Counted from the first letter of the stretch, positions 9,100 through 17,001 are shown. The stretch: DNA of 24,182 nucleotides from RGIG4608 sp045606265 (GCA_045606265.1 JAZURO010000223.1:1-24182); one strand, 5' to 3'. Numbers and translations are program-made. The notes: generated by a model not told the origin, from the letters alone.

Positions 9100-9801
9100 T
9101 TAAAGTCCACCGTATCTGCGGCGTCTTGAATAAAAATCATTTATTGCTGTGATAAGATCCTCATCAGAAAAGTCGGGCCACAGCTTATCGGTGAAATAAA
9201 GCTCCGAATATGAGGATTGCCAAAGAAGAAAGTTTGAAAGGCGCTTCTCTCCCGCTGTGCGTATTATCATATCCGGCTCAACGCAGTCCTCGGTATAAAG
9301 TGCCAAGGATAAATTCTCTTTTGTAATTTCCTTGCCCTCGCTGACAAGCTTCTGACAGGCGTGAACAATCTCATCTCTTCCACCGTAATTTATTGCAACG
9401 TTCAAGGTTTTGTCAAAATTCTTGCTCGCTTCTTCAAGCTTGTCTATTCTCTTTCTCAGCGCACCGTCAAGCCCATCCTTGTCACCTATAACTCTGAAAC
9501 GAACCTTTTTCTTTATTAAAGTGTCGCCGCATTTGTCAAGATAATGGGCAAGCAGCCCCATAATCACCTTAATCTCAGCAGGCGGACGCTTCCAGTTTTC
9601 AGTTGAAAAAGCATAAAAGGTCACTGCTTCAAGACCGTAGTCAAAGCAGGTGTTGGCTACTCTCTCGAATACCTTTACACCCTCTTTGTGTCCCTCGGGA
9701 CGCTCCATTCCCCTCGCTTTTGCCCAACGTCCGTTTCCGTCCATTATAAAAGCTATATGCTTCAAATTCTTATCAACCTTAAATTCGTTATTCTTTTCCA
9801 A
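9100..9801 (-). CDS. uppS: Undecaprenyl diphosphate synthase (cis-prenyltransferase)
   Basis: UppS extends farnesyl diphosphate with isopentenyl units to undecaprenyl diphosphate, the lipid carrier for peptidoglycan and other wall polymers. It has 233 residues. The conserved IMDGNGRWA contains the catalytic aspartate D21. FSTENW (65-70) and RTAGEKRLSNFLLWQ (181-195, with R187, S189 and downstream E200) bind the diphosphates. The start is TTG at 9801, with AGAGG about 9 bases upstream. It is separated from frr by 112 bases containing a terminator, unlike the tight spacing elsewhere in this operon. A weak promoter-like pair, TTTACA (9849-9854) and TTTATC (9825-9830), 18 bases apart, lies in that gap. 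Confidence 0.97.
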   Translation of the reverse strand: MEKNNEFKVDKNLKHIAFIMDGNGRWAKARGMERPEGHKEGVKVFERVANTCFDYGLEAVTFYAFSTENWKRPPAEIKVIMGLLAHYLDKCGDTLIKKKVRFRVIGDKDGLDGALRKRIDKLEEASKNFDKTLNVAINYGGRDEIVHACQKLVSEGKEITKENLSLALYTEDCVEPDMIIRTAGEKRLSNFLLWQSSYSELYFTDKLWPDFSDEDLITAINDFYSRRRRYGGL

Positions 9802-9860
9802 ATTTTGTACCTCTTGTTTTTTCCGATAAACCGGATTGTATCAATTACTGTAAATACTAT

Positions 9861-9898
9861 AAAAATCCCAAAAAGGCGGGAATTTTTGCCCCCGCCTT
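9861..9898 (-). terminator. Intrinsic terminator between frr and uppS
   Basis: On the minus strand, AAGGCGGG (complement of 9891-9898) pairs with CCCGCCTT (complement of 9873-9880), closing a 10-base loop. It is followed by TTTTTGGGATTTTT. This is a convincing rho-independent terminator 15 bases after the frr stop. It sits inside what otherwise looks like one operon, so it probably attenuates rather than fully blocks transcription into uppS, or uppS has its own start. Confidence 0.8.
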
Positions 9899-9913
9899 GT
9901 TGTATTCGGCAAT

Positions 9914-10468
9914 TTAGATTGCCATAACCTCTTTTTCCTTTTTAGCTGAGCAAGCATCAACCTCTTTGATGTAATTATCGGTGAGGTCCTGAACCTTCTT
10001 TTCAGCAATTTTAACGTCGTCCTCTGTAAGATCGCCGTCCTTCTTTCCCTTCTTTATAGCGTCGTTTGCGTCACGACGGATGTTACGGATGATAACCTTT
10101 GTTTCTTCACCCATCTTCTGAATCTGCTTTTTAAGCTCCTTACGTCTTTCCTCAGTAACCTGGGGAAATACAAGGCGGATCATCTTACCGTCATTTGAGG
10201 GATTGATGCCGATATCACTCATAAGAATTGCCTTTTCGATTGCTTTAAGTGTTGAAGCATCATAGGGCGTGATTGTGAGTGTTCTTGAGTCAGCCATTCT
10301 GATATCTGCCATTGTGTTAACGGGAGTGGGTGAGCCGTAATACTCAAACGTTACTCTGTTAAGCACGCCTGCGTTTGCCTGACCTGCACGGATTGACTGA
10401 AGGTTATAGTCATAAGCCGCAATGGTTTTTTTCATTTTTTCTTCAAAATCTTTAATGTTGAATGCCAT
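9914..10468 (-). CDS. frr: Ribosome recycling factor
   Basis: RRF splits the post-termination ribosome together with EF-G. It has 184 residues, matching the family length of about 185. Visible hallmarks are the N-terminal helix ending near the NLQSIRAGQAN segment, YYGSPTPVN, the LTITPYD strand, GINPSNDGKMIRLVFPQVTEERRKEL, and the long C-terminal helix with IRRDANDAIKKGKKDGDLTEDD. The start carries AGAGGT upstream. It lies 31 bases after pyrH, its standard bacterial neighbour, and is followed by a terminator. Confidence 0.98.
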   Translation of the reverse strand: MAFNIKDFEEKMKKTIAAYDYNLQSIRAGQANAGVLNRVTFEYYGSPTPVNTMADIRMADSRTLTITPYDASTLKAIEKAILMSDIGINPSNDGKMIRLVFPQVTEERRKELKKQIQKMGEETKVIIRNIRRDANDAIKKGKKDGDLTEDDVKIAEKKVQDLTDNYIKEVDACSAKKEKEVMAI

Positions 10469-10499
10469 AATTTTACCTCTTTTCTATTCTTTCCAATTT

Positions 10500-11216
10500 T
10501 TATCTGTGTAATTCAGTTCCGAGCTTTTCTCCCATAATAACCTTGTAGATATTCATAGGATCCTTCAGCTCAAACGCATAGCAACGAATGTTATTTTCCA
10601 TACAAAACGCACTTGCGGGAATGTCAAGAGCTTTAAGCTCTTTATCAAGTATTTCACGGTATGTTATTTCGTCATAACGCTTCGCATTTTTATCAACTCT
10701 CGGGTCGGATGAATATATTCCGTCGATATTCTTAGCCATAAGGATAACGTCAGCGCCGATTTCAGCTGCGTGGATTGCCGCCGCCGTGTCCGTTGAGAAG
10801 AACGGCATACCCGTTCCGCCGCCAATGATAATGACCTCACCGTTTTCAAGATGAGCTCTTGCATCTCTTATGCGATAAGGATCAGCAAAGGAATTGACCT
10901 CCATAACCATCATAGCACGTGATTTAAGACCGGCTGCATTGAAGGTTTCTTCAAGAGCGAGTGAGTTTATGGCTGTTGCAAGCATACCCATCTGGTCTGC
11001 TCTTGCTCTGTCCATAGAGCCGCTTTGTCTGCCTCGCCAGATATTGCCTGCGCCCACAACAACTGCAATTTGGACTCCCTGTGCCACGCATTTTTTAAGC
11101 ACGCCTGCAATTTCCTCAATATACTCAAAATTGAGAATACCGTCGCAATCCTTGGCAAGCGCCTCACCGGAGAGTTTAAGAAGCACTCTCCTATATTTTG
11201 GAGTTAAATTTTCCAT
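10500..11216 (-). CDS. pyrH: UMP kinase
   Basis: PyrH phosphorylates UMP to UDP and belongs to the amino-acid-kinase fold. It has 238 residues from the chosen ATG at 11216, which has GGAGG about 9 bases upstream. The frame is open to 11300, but the extra 28 residues run through the leader and promoter and should be dropped. Motifs are LLKLSGEAL (12-20), VVGAGNIWRGR (53-63), RADQMGMLATAINSLAL (72-88) and IIGGGTGMPFFSTDTAA (130-146). It is first in the operon. The rpsB-tsf pair often found upstream is replaced here by a terminator and rlmH. Confidence 0.98.
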   Translation of the reverse strand: MENLTPKYRRVLLKLSGEALAKDCDGILNFEYIEEIAGVLKKCVAQGVQIAVVVGAGNIWRGRQSGSMDRARADQMGMLATAINSLALEETFNAAGLKSRAMMVMEVNSFADPYRIRDARAHLENGEVIIIGGGTGMPFFSTDTAAAIHAAEIGADVILMAKNIDGIYSSDPRVDKNAKRYDEITYREILDKELKALDIPASAFCMENNIRCYAFELKDPMNIYKVIMGEKLGTELHR

Positions 11217-11281
11217 TGTTTTTTCCTCCGTTACGGTTAAAAATTTGTAGTTTTGCGAAAAAACATACTTCTTTACCCTAT

Positions 11282-11310
11282 ATAATACTATTTTTTTCAC
11301 AATTTGTAAA
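11282..11310 (-). promoter_or_regulatory. Sigma-A-type promoter of the pyrH-polC operon
   Basis: On the minus strand TTTACA (complement of 11305-11310) and TATTAT (complement of 11282-11287) are separated by exactly 17 bases. This would place the transcript start about 60 bases upstream of the pyrH ATG, inside an AT-rich leader. No upstream gene is close enough to supply readthrough, because a terminator ends rlmH just before it. Confidence 0.7.
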
Positions 11311-11345
11311 GAGCTTTTTAATATTTTTTATAAAAATAATATAGT

Positions 11346-11377
11346 AAAAACAAAAAAGGACTCGTTTGTGAGTCCTT
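11346..11377 (-). terminator. Terminator of the galK-walJ-rlmH transcript
   Basis: AAGGACTC (minus strand, complement of 11370-11377) and GAGTCCTT (complement of 11356-11363) form a perfect 8-bp stem with a 6-base loop. TTTTTTGTTTTT follows. This is a textbook intrinsic terminator 8 bases past the rlmH stop. Confidence 0.9.
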
Positions 11378-11384
11378 TATAAGT

Positions 11385-11864
11385 CTATTTATGATATTTT
11401 CCTCCGTGAGTGATGGAAAGGCAGCGATAAAGTATTTCACACAGCCACACTCTCATCATCTGGTGGGTGAGTGTCATTTTTGAGACCGACATCCGCATAT
11501 CGCACGCACGCTTTACCTCGTCCGAAAGACCGAATGAGCTTCCGATTATAAGTGCAACCTCACCGTGAGTCGTTGACACCTCGTCAAGCTTTGCGGCAAA
11601 CTCCTCGCTGGACAGCTGTTTTCCCTCAACACACATAGCAATTCTGAATGCTCGTGGCGAAACATCCGAAAGTATCCTCTGCCCCTCGGCAGCAAGCGCC
11701 TGTTCGATCTGCTTTGGCGAAGGATCCTCGGGGAGCTTATACTCCTTATATTCAATTATTTCGAGCTTACAATATGCATTAAGTCGCTTGCGATATTCCG
11801 ATATTGCGTCCTTATAATACTGCTCTTTAAGAGTACCCGTAACGTATATTTTAACGTTCAACAT
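11385..11864 (-). CDS. rlmH: 23S rRNA (pseudouridine-1915-N3)-methyltransferase RlmH
   Basis: RlmH is a small SPOUT methyltransferase that methylates pseudouridine 1915 in helix 69 of 23S rRNA using SAM. It has 159 residues, the family's usual length. The SAM-binding knot is suggested by ALIIGSSFGLSDEV (about 103-116). The characteristic C-terminus reads LTHQMMRVWLCEILYRCLSITHGGKYHK, ending in the YHK tail seen in nearly all members. It starts 2 bases after walJ, so they are translationally linked. A WalJ/YycJ-type gene near rlmH is a known Firmicutes arrangement. Confidence 0.96.
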   Translation of the reverse strand: MLNVKIYVTGTLKEQYYKDAISEYRKRLNAYCKLEIIEYKEYKLPEDPSPKQIEQALAAEGQRILSDVSPRAFRIAMCVEGKQLSSEEFAAKLDEVSTTHGEVALIIGSSFGLSDEVKRACDMRMSVSKMTLTHQMMRVWLCEILYRCLSITHGGKYHK

Positions 11865-11866
11865 AT

Positions 11867-12640
11867 TTACACCAACTTAACCGTTTCATTTTGCTTTGCA
11901 ACCTTCAAATTTACGCTGTCATCACCGATGGCGCAGAAAACCTCGTCAAAAGCGAGTGTGGGATCGTTATTTTCCTCGCTCAAATGCGCAAGAAGCACGT
12001 TCTTTGTACCAATAAAGCAAAGATCGCTTACAAAAGCGGCACAGTCCGTATTTGAAAGATGTCCTCTGTTCGATCTTATTCTCAATTTCAAATCGTAGGT
12101 ATATGACCCGTTCATAAGCATTTCTTCGTCGTGATTACACTCGATCACAACACTTTCGCAACCTGTGAGTGCGCTTTTTATTTCGCTTGTAACGTATCCG
12201 ATATCGGTGGCATATCCAATGGTTTTATCACCTATTTCAATAGTGTAGCCAACCGAATATTCGCTGTCGTGAGGTGTTGGAAAGCTCTTAACTACCATAT
12301 CACCTATCTCGACCGTAAATATGGGAGTATGCGTACAGATCAATCCGTCATAAACCGATTCGCCTCTGAAATGCAGCTTATTTGCACTCGCCTCAACGAT
12401 ATGCAGTGGGATTTTGTGATGTTTGAGTAAAACCTCAAGCGCAGAAATATGATCACGGTGCTCGTGGGTGATGAAGATCGCATCAATTTCGTCAATTCCG
12501 ACTCCCGCTTCAATAAGTGCAGAACAAAGCGCTCTTGCACTTTTGCCCGCATCTATTAATATCTTGGCTTTTTCGCTCTCTATCAGCACCGAATTTCCCT
12601 TTGAGCCCGAATAGAGCGCAGTTATTGAATAATTGCTCAT
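11867..12640 (-). CDS. walJ: MBL-fold metallohydrolase, WalJ/YycJ type
   Basis: This is a metallo-beta-lactamase-fold protein resembling WalJ (YycJ), proposed to act as a DNA exonuclease or in coordinating cell-wall and division signalling. It has 257 residues. The dinuclear metal site is complete: THEHRDH (H59, H61, D63, H64), H124, D146 in YATDIG, and H219 in LLAHLSEEN. ECNHDEEML (167-175) is typical of the subfamily. I chose the ATG at 12640, overlapping the galK stop by one base (TGATG). A TTG three bases earlier is also possible, and AAGGTG serves either. Unlike the classic walRK-walHIJ locus, no two-component genes are present, so the name rests on sequence type only. Confidence 0.85.
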   Translation of the reverse strand: MSNYSITALYSGSKGNSVLIESEKAKILIDAGKSARALCSALIEAGVGIDEIDAIFITHEHRDHISALEVLLKHHKIPLHIVEASANKLHFRGESVYDGLICTHTPIFTVEIGDMVVKSFPTPHDSEYSVGYTIEIGDKTIGYATDIGYVTSEIKSALTGCESVVIECNHDEEMLMNGSYTYDLKLRIRSNRGHLSNTDCAAFVSDLCFIGTKNVLLAHLSEENNDPTLAFDEVFCAIGDDSVNLKVAKQNETVKLV

Positions 12641-13923
12641 CAAATCACCTTGATTGCGCCGTCAGCCCTAACTCGAAGAACAAGACACGCACCCTCTCCG
12701 AAAACGGAATCCATAAGAGTACGGTACAAATTAACATCGCTCTCCTTTATATATGCCTGCACAGTGCCTGCAAATCCGCCTCCGTGAACACGGAACGCAC
12801 CCTCTCTGCCCTGCATAAATCCTTCAGTAAGGCAAAGTGCAAGGGAAAGTCCCTGCTCAGCAATATTCTTAGTTGTATATACGTTCTGCAAATAGCAAAA
12901 TGATGATTTGCCGGAAGAGATAACTCCGTCAAAATAAGTATTGATATCCCCTGTTTTAAGTGCGTTTTTCATAAGATCAACACGCTCGTTTTCGCAGAAG
13001 AAATGAATTGCTCGCATAAACGCTCTGTCACCGCATTTTTCACGGATTTCCTTTGCGTTAAGGATAACGTCCTCTTTTCTGCATTCACGAAGCACACTCT
13101 TGTTAAAGAAAGCGGCAACCGACTTCATTTCAGAAGGAACCGAGGCATAATCGTCAGTAAGATCTGCGTGATTTCCGCCCGTGTCAACAATACAGAGATT
13201 GTAACCCGCCTTGGTCAAATCAAAATCTATCTTTTCGATTTTTGGGTTTTCAGTATCCTCAAAGTCGATGCTTACGATTCCGCCATAGGCACACGCAACC
13301 TGATCCATAAGTCCGCAGGGCTTACCGAAGTATATGTTCTCAGAAAGCTGTGCAAGCTGTGCAATTTCAACGTTGCTGACTTCTCCTGCGTTAAATTCGT
13401 GATTTAGGATATTTCCGATCATATCTTCAAATGCGGCGCTTGATGAAAGTCCCGATCCGCGAAGAACACTTGACGTGCAGTATGCGTCAAAGCCGCCTAT
13501 TCTATGACCGTTTGCCAAAAATCCATGACACATTCCCGCAATAAGAGAAGCGCTTGTTCCAAAATGGTTTTCATCCGGCTGAGAATACTTTGTGTAGTCA
13601 AGTGAAATCTGACTGAATCCCTCGCTTTTGAGATTGATAATTGTACTGTTATTTGCCGAAACTACGGCAATTATGTCAAGATTTATGGAGGCAGCAATTA
13701 CCTTGCCTCTGTTATGGTCGGTGTGATTACCCGAAAGCTCGCTTCTGCCGGAAACCGAATAGATACTAATATCTCTGCTCTCGCCGAAAATTGATGCAAA
13801 GCTTTCAATAGCCGAAATATATCTTTCCCTTTGAAAAGATATTGCGCTCACATCATAAAGGTGAGCAAATTTTTCATCCAATGCCCCGTTATTTATAAGA
13901 CTTTTGAGTTCGTTTATCTTCAT
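12640..13923 (-). CDS. galK: Galactokinase-family GHMP kinase
   Basis: This is an ATP-dependent sugar-1-kinase of the galactokinase family, expected to feed galactose into the Leloir pathway. It has 427 residues, somewhat longer than classical GalK (about 385). The ATP loop is GSGLSSSAAFE (156-166), the catalytic aspartate appears in GLMDQVACAYGG (D207), and the C-terminal GHMP motif is HGGGFAGTVQAYI. The galactokinase signature is divergent, GRSELSGNHTDHNRG (59-73) rather than GRVNLIGEHTDY, so the sugar may not be galactose. The ATG at 13923 is preceded by GAGGAGG. The frame extends five codons further upstream without a better site. No galT or galE is nearby. Confidence 0.85.
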   Translation of the reverse strand: MKINELKSLINNGALDEKFAHLYDVSAISFQRERYISAIESFASIFGESRDISIYSVSGRSELSGNHTDHNRGKVIAASINLDIIAVVSANNSTIINLKSEGFSQISLDYTKYSQPDENHFGTSASLIAGMCHGFLANGHRIGGFDAYCTSSVLRGSGLSSSAAFEDMIGNILNHEFNAGEVSNVEIAQLAQLSENIYFGKPCGLMDQVACAYGGIVSIDFEDTENPKIEKIDFDLTKAGYNLCIVDTGGNHADLTDDYASVPSEMKSVAAFFNKSVLRECRKEDVILNAKEIREKCGDRAFMRAIHFFCENERVDLMKNALKTGDINTYFDGVISSGKSSFCYLQNVYTTKNIAEQGLSLALCLTEGFMQGREGAFRVHGGGFAGTVQAYIKESDVNLYRTLMDSVFGEGACLVLRVRADGAIKVI

Positions 13924-13966
13924 TTTTGACCTCCTCAAAAAAGAATTTGCATATTACGTCATTTTA

Positions 13967-13995
13967 ATTATATCACTGTTTTTTCGTAATATCAA
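13967..13995 (-). promoter_or_regulatory. Sigma-A-type promoter of galK-walJ-rlmH
   Basis: TTGATA (complement of 13990-13995) and a consensus TATAAT (complement of 13967-13972) are spaced by 17 bases. The transcript start would fall about 35 bases before the galK ATG. No clear sugar-responsive operator is seen. Confidence 0.8.
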
Positions 13996-14030
13996 GTATT
14001 TTTCAGAAAATAAAGAAGAATTTCACTAAG

Positions 14031-15131
14031 TCATTTAAGTTTGGCGATACAATTCAAAAGCTCTCTTACTATTTTTTCACTTGCGTGGCCGTCACCGAAT
14101 GCAAAGGAGCGCTTGCGCATTTTCTTTTGCAGCTTTTCATCATTCAGAAAGGCGAAAAATTCTTTTTTTATTTTTTCTCTGTCGCTACCCACAAGCAGAG
14201 TATTCCCAAGCTCTAAGCACTCGGGACGCTCGGTGTTCTCACGAAGCAAAAAAAGAGGAATTCCGAGATATGCCGCCTCCTCCTGAATTCCTCCGCTATC
14301 GGTAAAAACCGCAAAAGAAACGGACAGAAAATTGTGAAAAAGACGCATTGGCAAGGGATCGCAAATCTTAATATTTTTGATATTTTTGAATGATTCCAAA
14401 GCTATCTCCCGCACTGCCGGATTCGGGTGTAAAGGAAGGATTGCAAAAAGGTCGTTACGCACTCTTAAAATATCACTTATACCCTGCATTGAGCTGCGCA
14501 TTTTATCGCCCAGATTCTCCCTTCTGTGAGCAGTTATCAGCAGAAGCTTTTTATCCCCAAGCCCATCAAAAAGTGAAATATCATCCTTCTCTTCAAGCGA
14601 ATATCTTATGGCATCAATAACCGTGTTACCCACCGTAAATATTGAGGTTTTTCCTTCTTTTTTCAGATTATCGGCTGCAATTTTCGTTGGCGCAAAATGT
14701 AAAGATGACAAGGCATCAATGCTCACCCTGTTAAACTCCTCGGGATAAGGAAGAAGGTTATTAAAGCTGCGCAAGCCCGCCTCAATATGAGCTACCAAGA
14801 TCCCCCTATAAAAAGCCGCAAGAGCACCGCAGAACGCAGACGTTGTATCACCGTGAACAAGTACTAAATCGGGCTTTTCTTTTTCAAAAATCATATCAAA
14901 ATTTTTAAGAAAGTAAAGTGTCATCTCACTAAGATTTCTTCCCTTTTTCATTTCAGAAAACGAAAAATCATAAGGAATACCAAACTCGTCAAACACTTCT
15001 TCTGCCATCCTGCTATGCTGTCTGGTAAAACAGATTTTCGTTTGCAATTCTTTGTGCTTTCTCAGTTCCCTTACAAGCGGGAGCATTTTTATTGCCTCGG
15101 GACGAGTGCCGACAATAACAAAAATACGCAT
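14031..15131 (-). CDS. wecB: UDP-N-acetylglucosamine 2-epimerase (non-hydrolysing)
   Basis: This enzyme interconverts UDP-GlcNAc and UDP-ManNAc, supplying ManNAc for teichoic acid linkage units or surface polysaccharide. It has 366 residues. Family motifs are all present: GTRPEAIKM (8-16), VHGDTTSAF (92-100, D95), AHIEAGLRS (114-122, E117), PYPEEFNRV (128-136), TAHRREN (200-206, H202), FTDSGGIQEEA (276-286) and RENTERPE (297-304). An AAGGAG site precedes the ATG. It lies 46 bases after the DUF1934 gene, so it is probably the last gene of that transcript. A clear terminator after it is not seen. The alternative symbol mnaA is used in Gram-positives. Confidence 0.96.
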   Translation of the reverse strand: MRIFVIVGTRPEAIKMLPLVRELRKHKELQTKICFTRQHSRMAEEVFDEFGIPYDFSFSEMKKGRNLSEMTLYFLKNFDMIFEKEKPDLVLVHGDTTSAFCGALAAFYRGILVAHIEAGLRSFNNLLPYPEEFNRVSIDALSSLHFAPTKIAADNLKKEGKTSIFTVGNTVIDAIRYSLEEKDDISLFDGLGDKKLLLITAHRRENLGDKMRSSMQGISDILRVRNDLFAILPLHPNPAVREIALESFKNIKNIKICDPLPMRLFHNFLSVSFAVFTDSGGIQEEAAYLGIPLFLLRENTERPECLELGNTLLVGSDREKIKKEFFAFLNDEKLQKKMRKRSFAFGDGHASEKIVRELLNCIAKLK

Positions 15132-15177
15132 AATACAACTCCTTATTTTGAGTCATATTATGCGTAAATCTATTGAA

Positions 15178-15702
15178 TTATACCGGCAGCTCCCCGTCTT
15201 CAAAGATCTCAATCTTAAACTGCGTTCTCTCTGCCTGAGCGCCTCGAATCTCGACTATATAGTCAAGCTCAATCACGCCGTTTATAAGTAAAGTGTTCTT
15301 TACGCTCTTTGTATATACGCAGATTTCAAACGGCATATACGGGGTTTGATAGGTGCAGATGTGCCTTTCGCCCTCTTCAAAAACGAGGATCGTATTGACG
15401 CTTCCGTGCCGCATCATTGTAACAAGTCCTTCACGGGAACGCTCAAATCTCACCTGCGTGGATGAGCCCTCCATACCTGTCAGCTCGCTTTCCTCATATG
15501 CGATAATCACTCGGTCGTCGGTTACGTACAATTCTCCCTCAGAGAACATCTCAATGGGGCCCTCCGGCTCCGTTTCCTCAGGAAAATCCTCGTCAAATTC
15601 GTCAAATTCATCTACCTCGTCACCAAGAAATTGACCAAAAAACCGATCGTTCGTCGCTTCTCTGAGCGAGGTTAGCTTGATTCTTATATTTTTCTTAATC
15701 AT
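15178..15702 (-). CDS. DUF1934/YwiB-like beta-barrel protein
   Basis: I recognise a DUF1934 (YwiB-like) pattern. The protein has 174 residues, is cytosolic, and is rich in short strands such as GELYVTDDRVIIAYEESELTG, TMMRHGSVNTILVFEEGE, TYQTPYMPFEICVYT and GVIELDYIVEI. Family members are about 140 residues and adopt a calycin-like barrel, with no established function. The extra length comes from an acidic insert at 28-47 (GDEVDEFDEFDEDFPEETEP), encoded by an internal tandem repeat. It begins 3 bases after the aminopeptidase stop, with a weak ribosome site, so translation is probably coupled. Family assignment is fairly sure and function is unknown. Confidence 0.75.
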   Translation of the reverse strand: MIKKNIRIKLTSLREATNDRFFGQFLGDEVDEFDEFDEDFPEETEPEGPIEMFSEGELYVTDDRVIIAYEESELTGMEGSSTQVRFERSREGLVTMMRHGSVNTILVFEEGERHICTYQTPYMPFEICVYTKSVKNTLLINGVIELDYIVEIRGAQAERTQFKIEIFEDGELPV

Positions 15703-15705
15703 ATC

Positions 15706-16791
15706 TTAGAAAAGCTCAATAAGCTCTTTTGTACTCTTTGTGAAATTGCGGATACCGTTGTCAGTAATAGCTGCCATATCTTCAATTCGGCAACCGTATT
15801 TTTCGGGAATATAGATACCGGGTTCAAACGTTACGACATTACCTGTGACAAGACGTGCCTCGGGCTTAGCGCCTGATGCAAGTCGTGGACTTTCGTGAAT
15901 AAACATTCCCACGCCGTGACCGAGTGAGTGACCGAATCTGCCTACGTATCCTGCACCGTTGATAATATCACGTGCTATCTCATCAAGACGGTAGCAGCCA
16001 CGTTCACCGTTTGCAGCAGCTTCAAGTGCCTTAGTATTAGCTTCAAGAACAGTATAATAAACCTTTTTGATGTCCTCGTCCGCTTTTCCAAGCACAACAG
16101 TTCTTGTCATATCGGAGCAATATCCGTTATAGATGCAGCCGAAATCCATTGTCAAGAATCCACGCTCGAGCTTTACGTTACGAGGCACACCGTGGGGCAT
16201 TGATGATGCCGTTCCGGAAACCGCAATCGTGTCAAACGAGGTTTTTTCAGCACCGTTCTTGCGCATAAAGAATTCAAGCTCAAGCGCGACGTCGATTTCT
16301 GTCATTTCGGGGTGCAAAACACTGATTATGTGCGAAAATGCCGCATCAGTGATTCTTTGCGCTTCTGCCATATTATCAAGCTCTTCTTCGGTCTTTACCA
16401 TTCTCATTTCGTTAAGAATAGCGGATGCTCCGCCAAGGTATTCAACCTTGCCCTCTGCAGCATTGCTGAAATATGAAAAATAATCGATAGAAAGAGCGCT
16501 CTCTTCAACGAGGATCTTTGCAATTTTGTTTTCCTCGGCAATTTTCGCAACGTATTTAAGATGTGACATATTTGGTGTAACGATCTCAAAATCGTCGTGA
16601 TTTACCTGTGCCTCTGCCGCTTCAAGATATCTGAAATCGGTCAAAAGATATGCCTTGTTCTGCAAAACAACAATGTATCCGTCGTCGTAATTGAATTTTG
16701 ATATGTAGCGCTGATTGAGTGTGGAACTGAGCAGTATTCCCTCAATTCCTCTCTCTGCCATTATTTTTTGTAATCTTTTAAGCTGTGTCAT
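15706..16791 (-). CDS. M24B-family aminopeptidase (Xaa-Pro aminopeptidase/dipeptidase type)
   Basis: This is a cytosolic metallopeptidase of the pita-bread fold that removes N-terminal residues next to proline or splits Xaa-Pro dipeptides. It has 361 residues. An N-terminal creatinase-like domain (1-130) precedes the catalytic domain with metal ligands D216 and D227 (MDFGCIYNGYCSDMTRT), H292 (GHSLGHGVG, with H288 nearby), E323 (TFEPGIYI) and E337 (GCRIEDM). I set the start at 16791, where AAAGGAG precedes the ATG. The frame stays open to 16977, but the added 62 residues are translated from the dispersed repeat. A TATAAT box lies at 16817-16822 (minus) without a good -35. PepP-type and PepQ-type cannot be told apart by eye. 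Confidence 0.92.
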   Translation of the reverse strand: MTQLKRLQKIMAERGIEGILLSSTLNQRYISKFNYDDGYIVVLQNKAYLLTDFRYLEAAEAQVNHDDFEIVTPNMSHLKYVAKIAEENKIAKILVEESALSIDYFSYFSNAAEGKVEYLGGASAILNEMRMVKTEEELDNMAEAQRITDAAFSHIISVLHPEMTEIDVALELEFFMRKNGAEKTSFDTIAVSGTASSMPHGVPRNVKLERGFLTMDFGCIYNGYCSDMTRTVVLGKADEDIKKVYYTVLEANTKALEAAANGERGCYRLDEIARDIINGAGYVGRFGHSLGHGVGMFIHESPRLASGAKPEARLVTGNVVTFEPGIYIPEKYGCRIEDMAAITDNGIRNFTKSTKELIELF

Positions 16792-16841
16792 ATTTTTTCT
16801 CCTTTGGATATAGTTTATTATAATTACAAATTGAAGATGTG

Positions 16842-16973
16842 TTTTTTGAAAGTTACAAAGAAGTAGTTTTCTGTTCTTTTTTGAAAAAGAATCAAAAAGC
16901 TTTTTATAGAACTTCGTAGCAAAATGTTGCGCAAATCGTGTCAACAAGTTGACACATAACGATTTTCGGTAAT
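16842..16973 (-). repeat. Dispersed repeat copy 2 (proximal half plus core hairpin)
   Basis: The stretch runs from TTTTTGAAAGTTACAAAGAA, through a GTTCTTTTT/AAAAAGAAT stem (16873-16881/16884-16892) and the exact palindrome AAAAAGCTTTTT (16894-16905), to the core hairpin GTGTCAAC (16938-16945), loop AA, GTTGACAC (16948-16955). It parallels 23922-24050 on the same strand. The core also matches copy 1 in inverse orientation. It fills most of the 210-base gap between yqeG and the aminopeptidase gene. Confidence 0.8.
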
Positions 16974-17001
16974 GCAACTTCGAGTGATGACAACTAAGTT
17001 A

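Noticed and set aside
16792..16977. 62-residue N-terminal extension of the M24 aminopeptidase
   Set aside because: The extension is translated from repeat copy 2. A good ribosome site precedes the internal ATG at 16791, and the family N-terminus matches from there.
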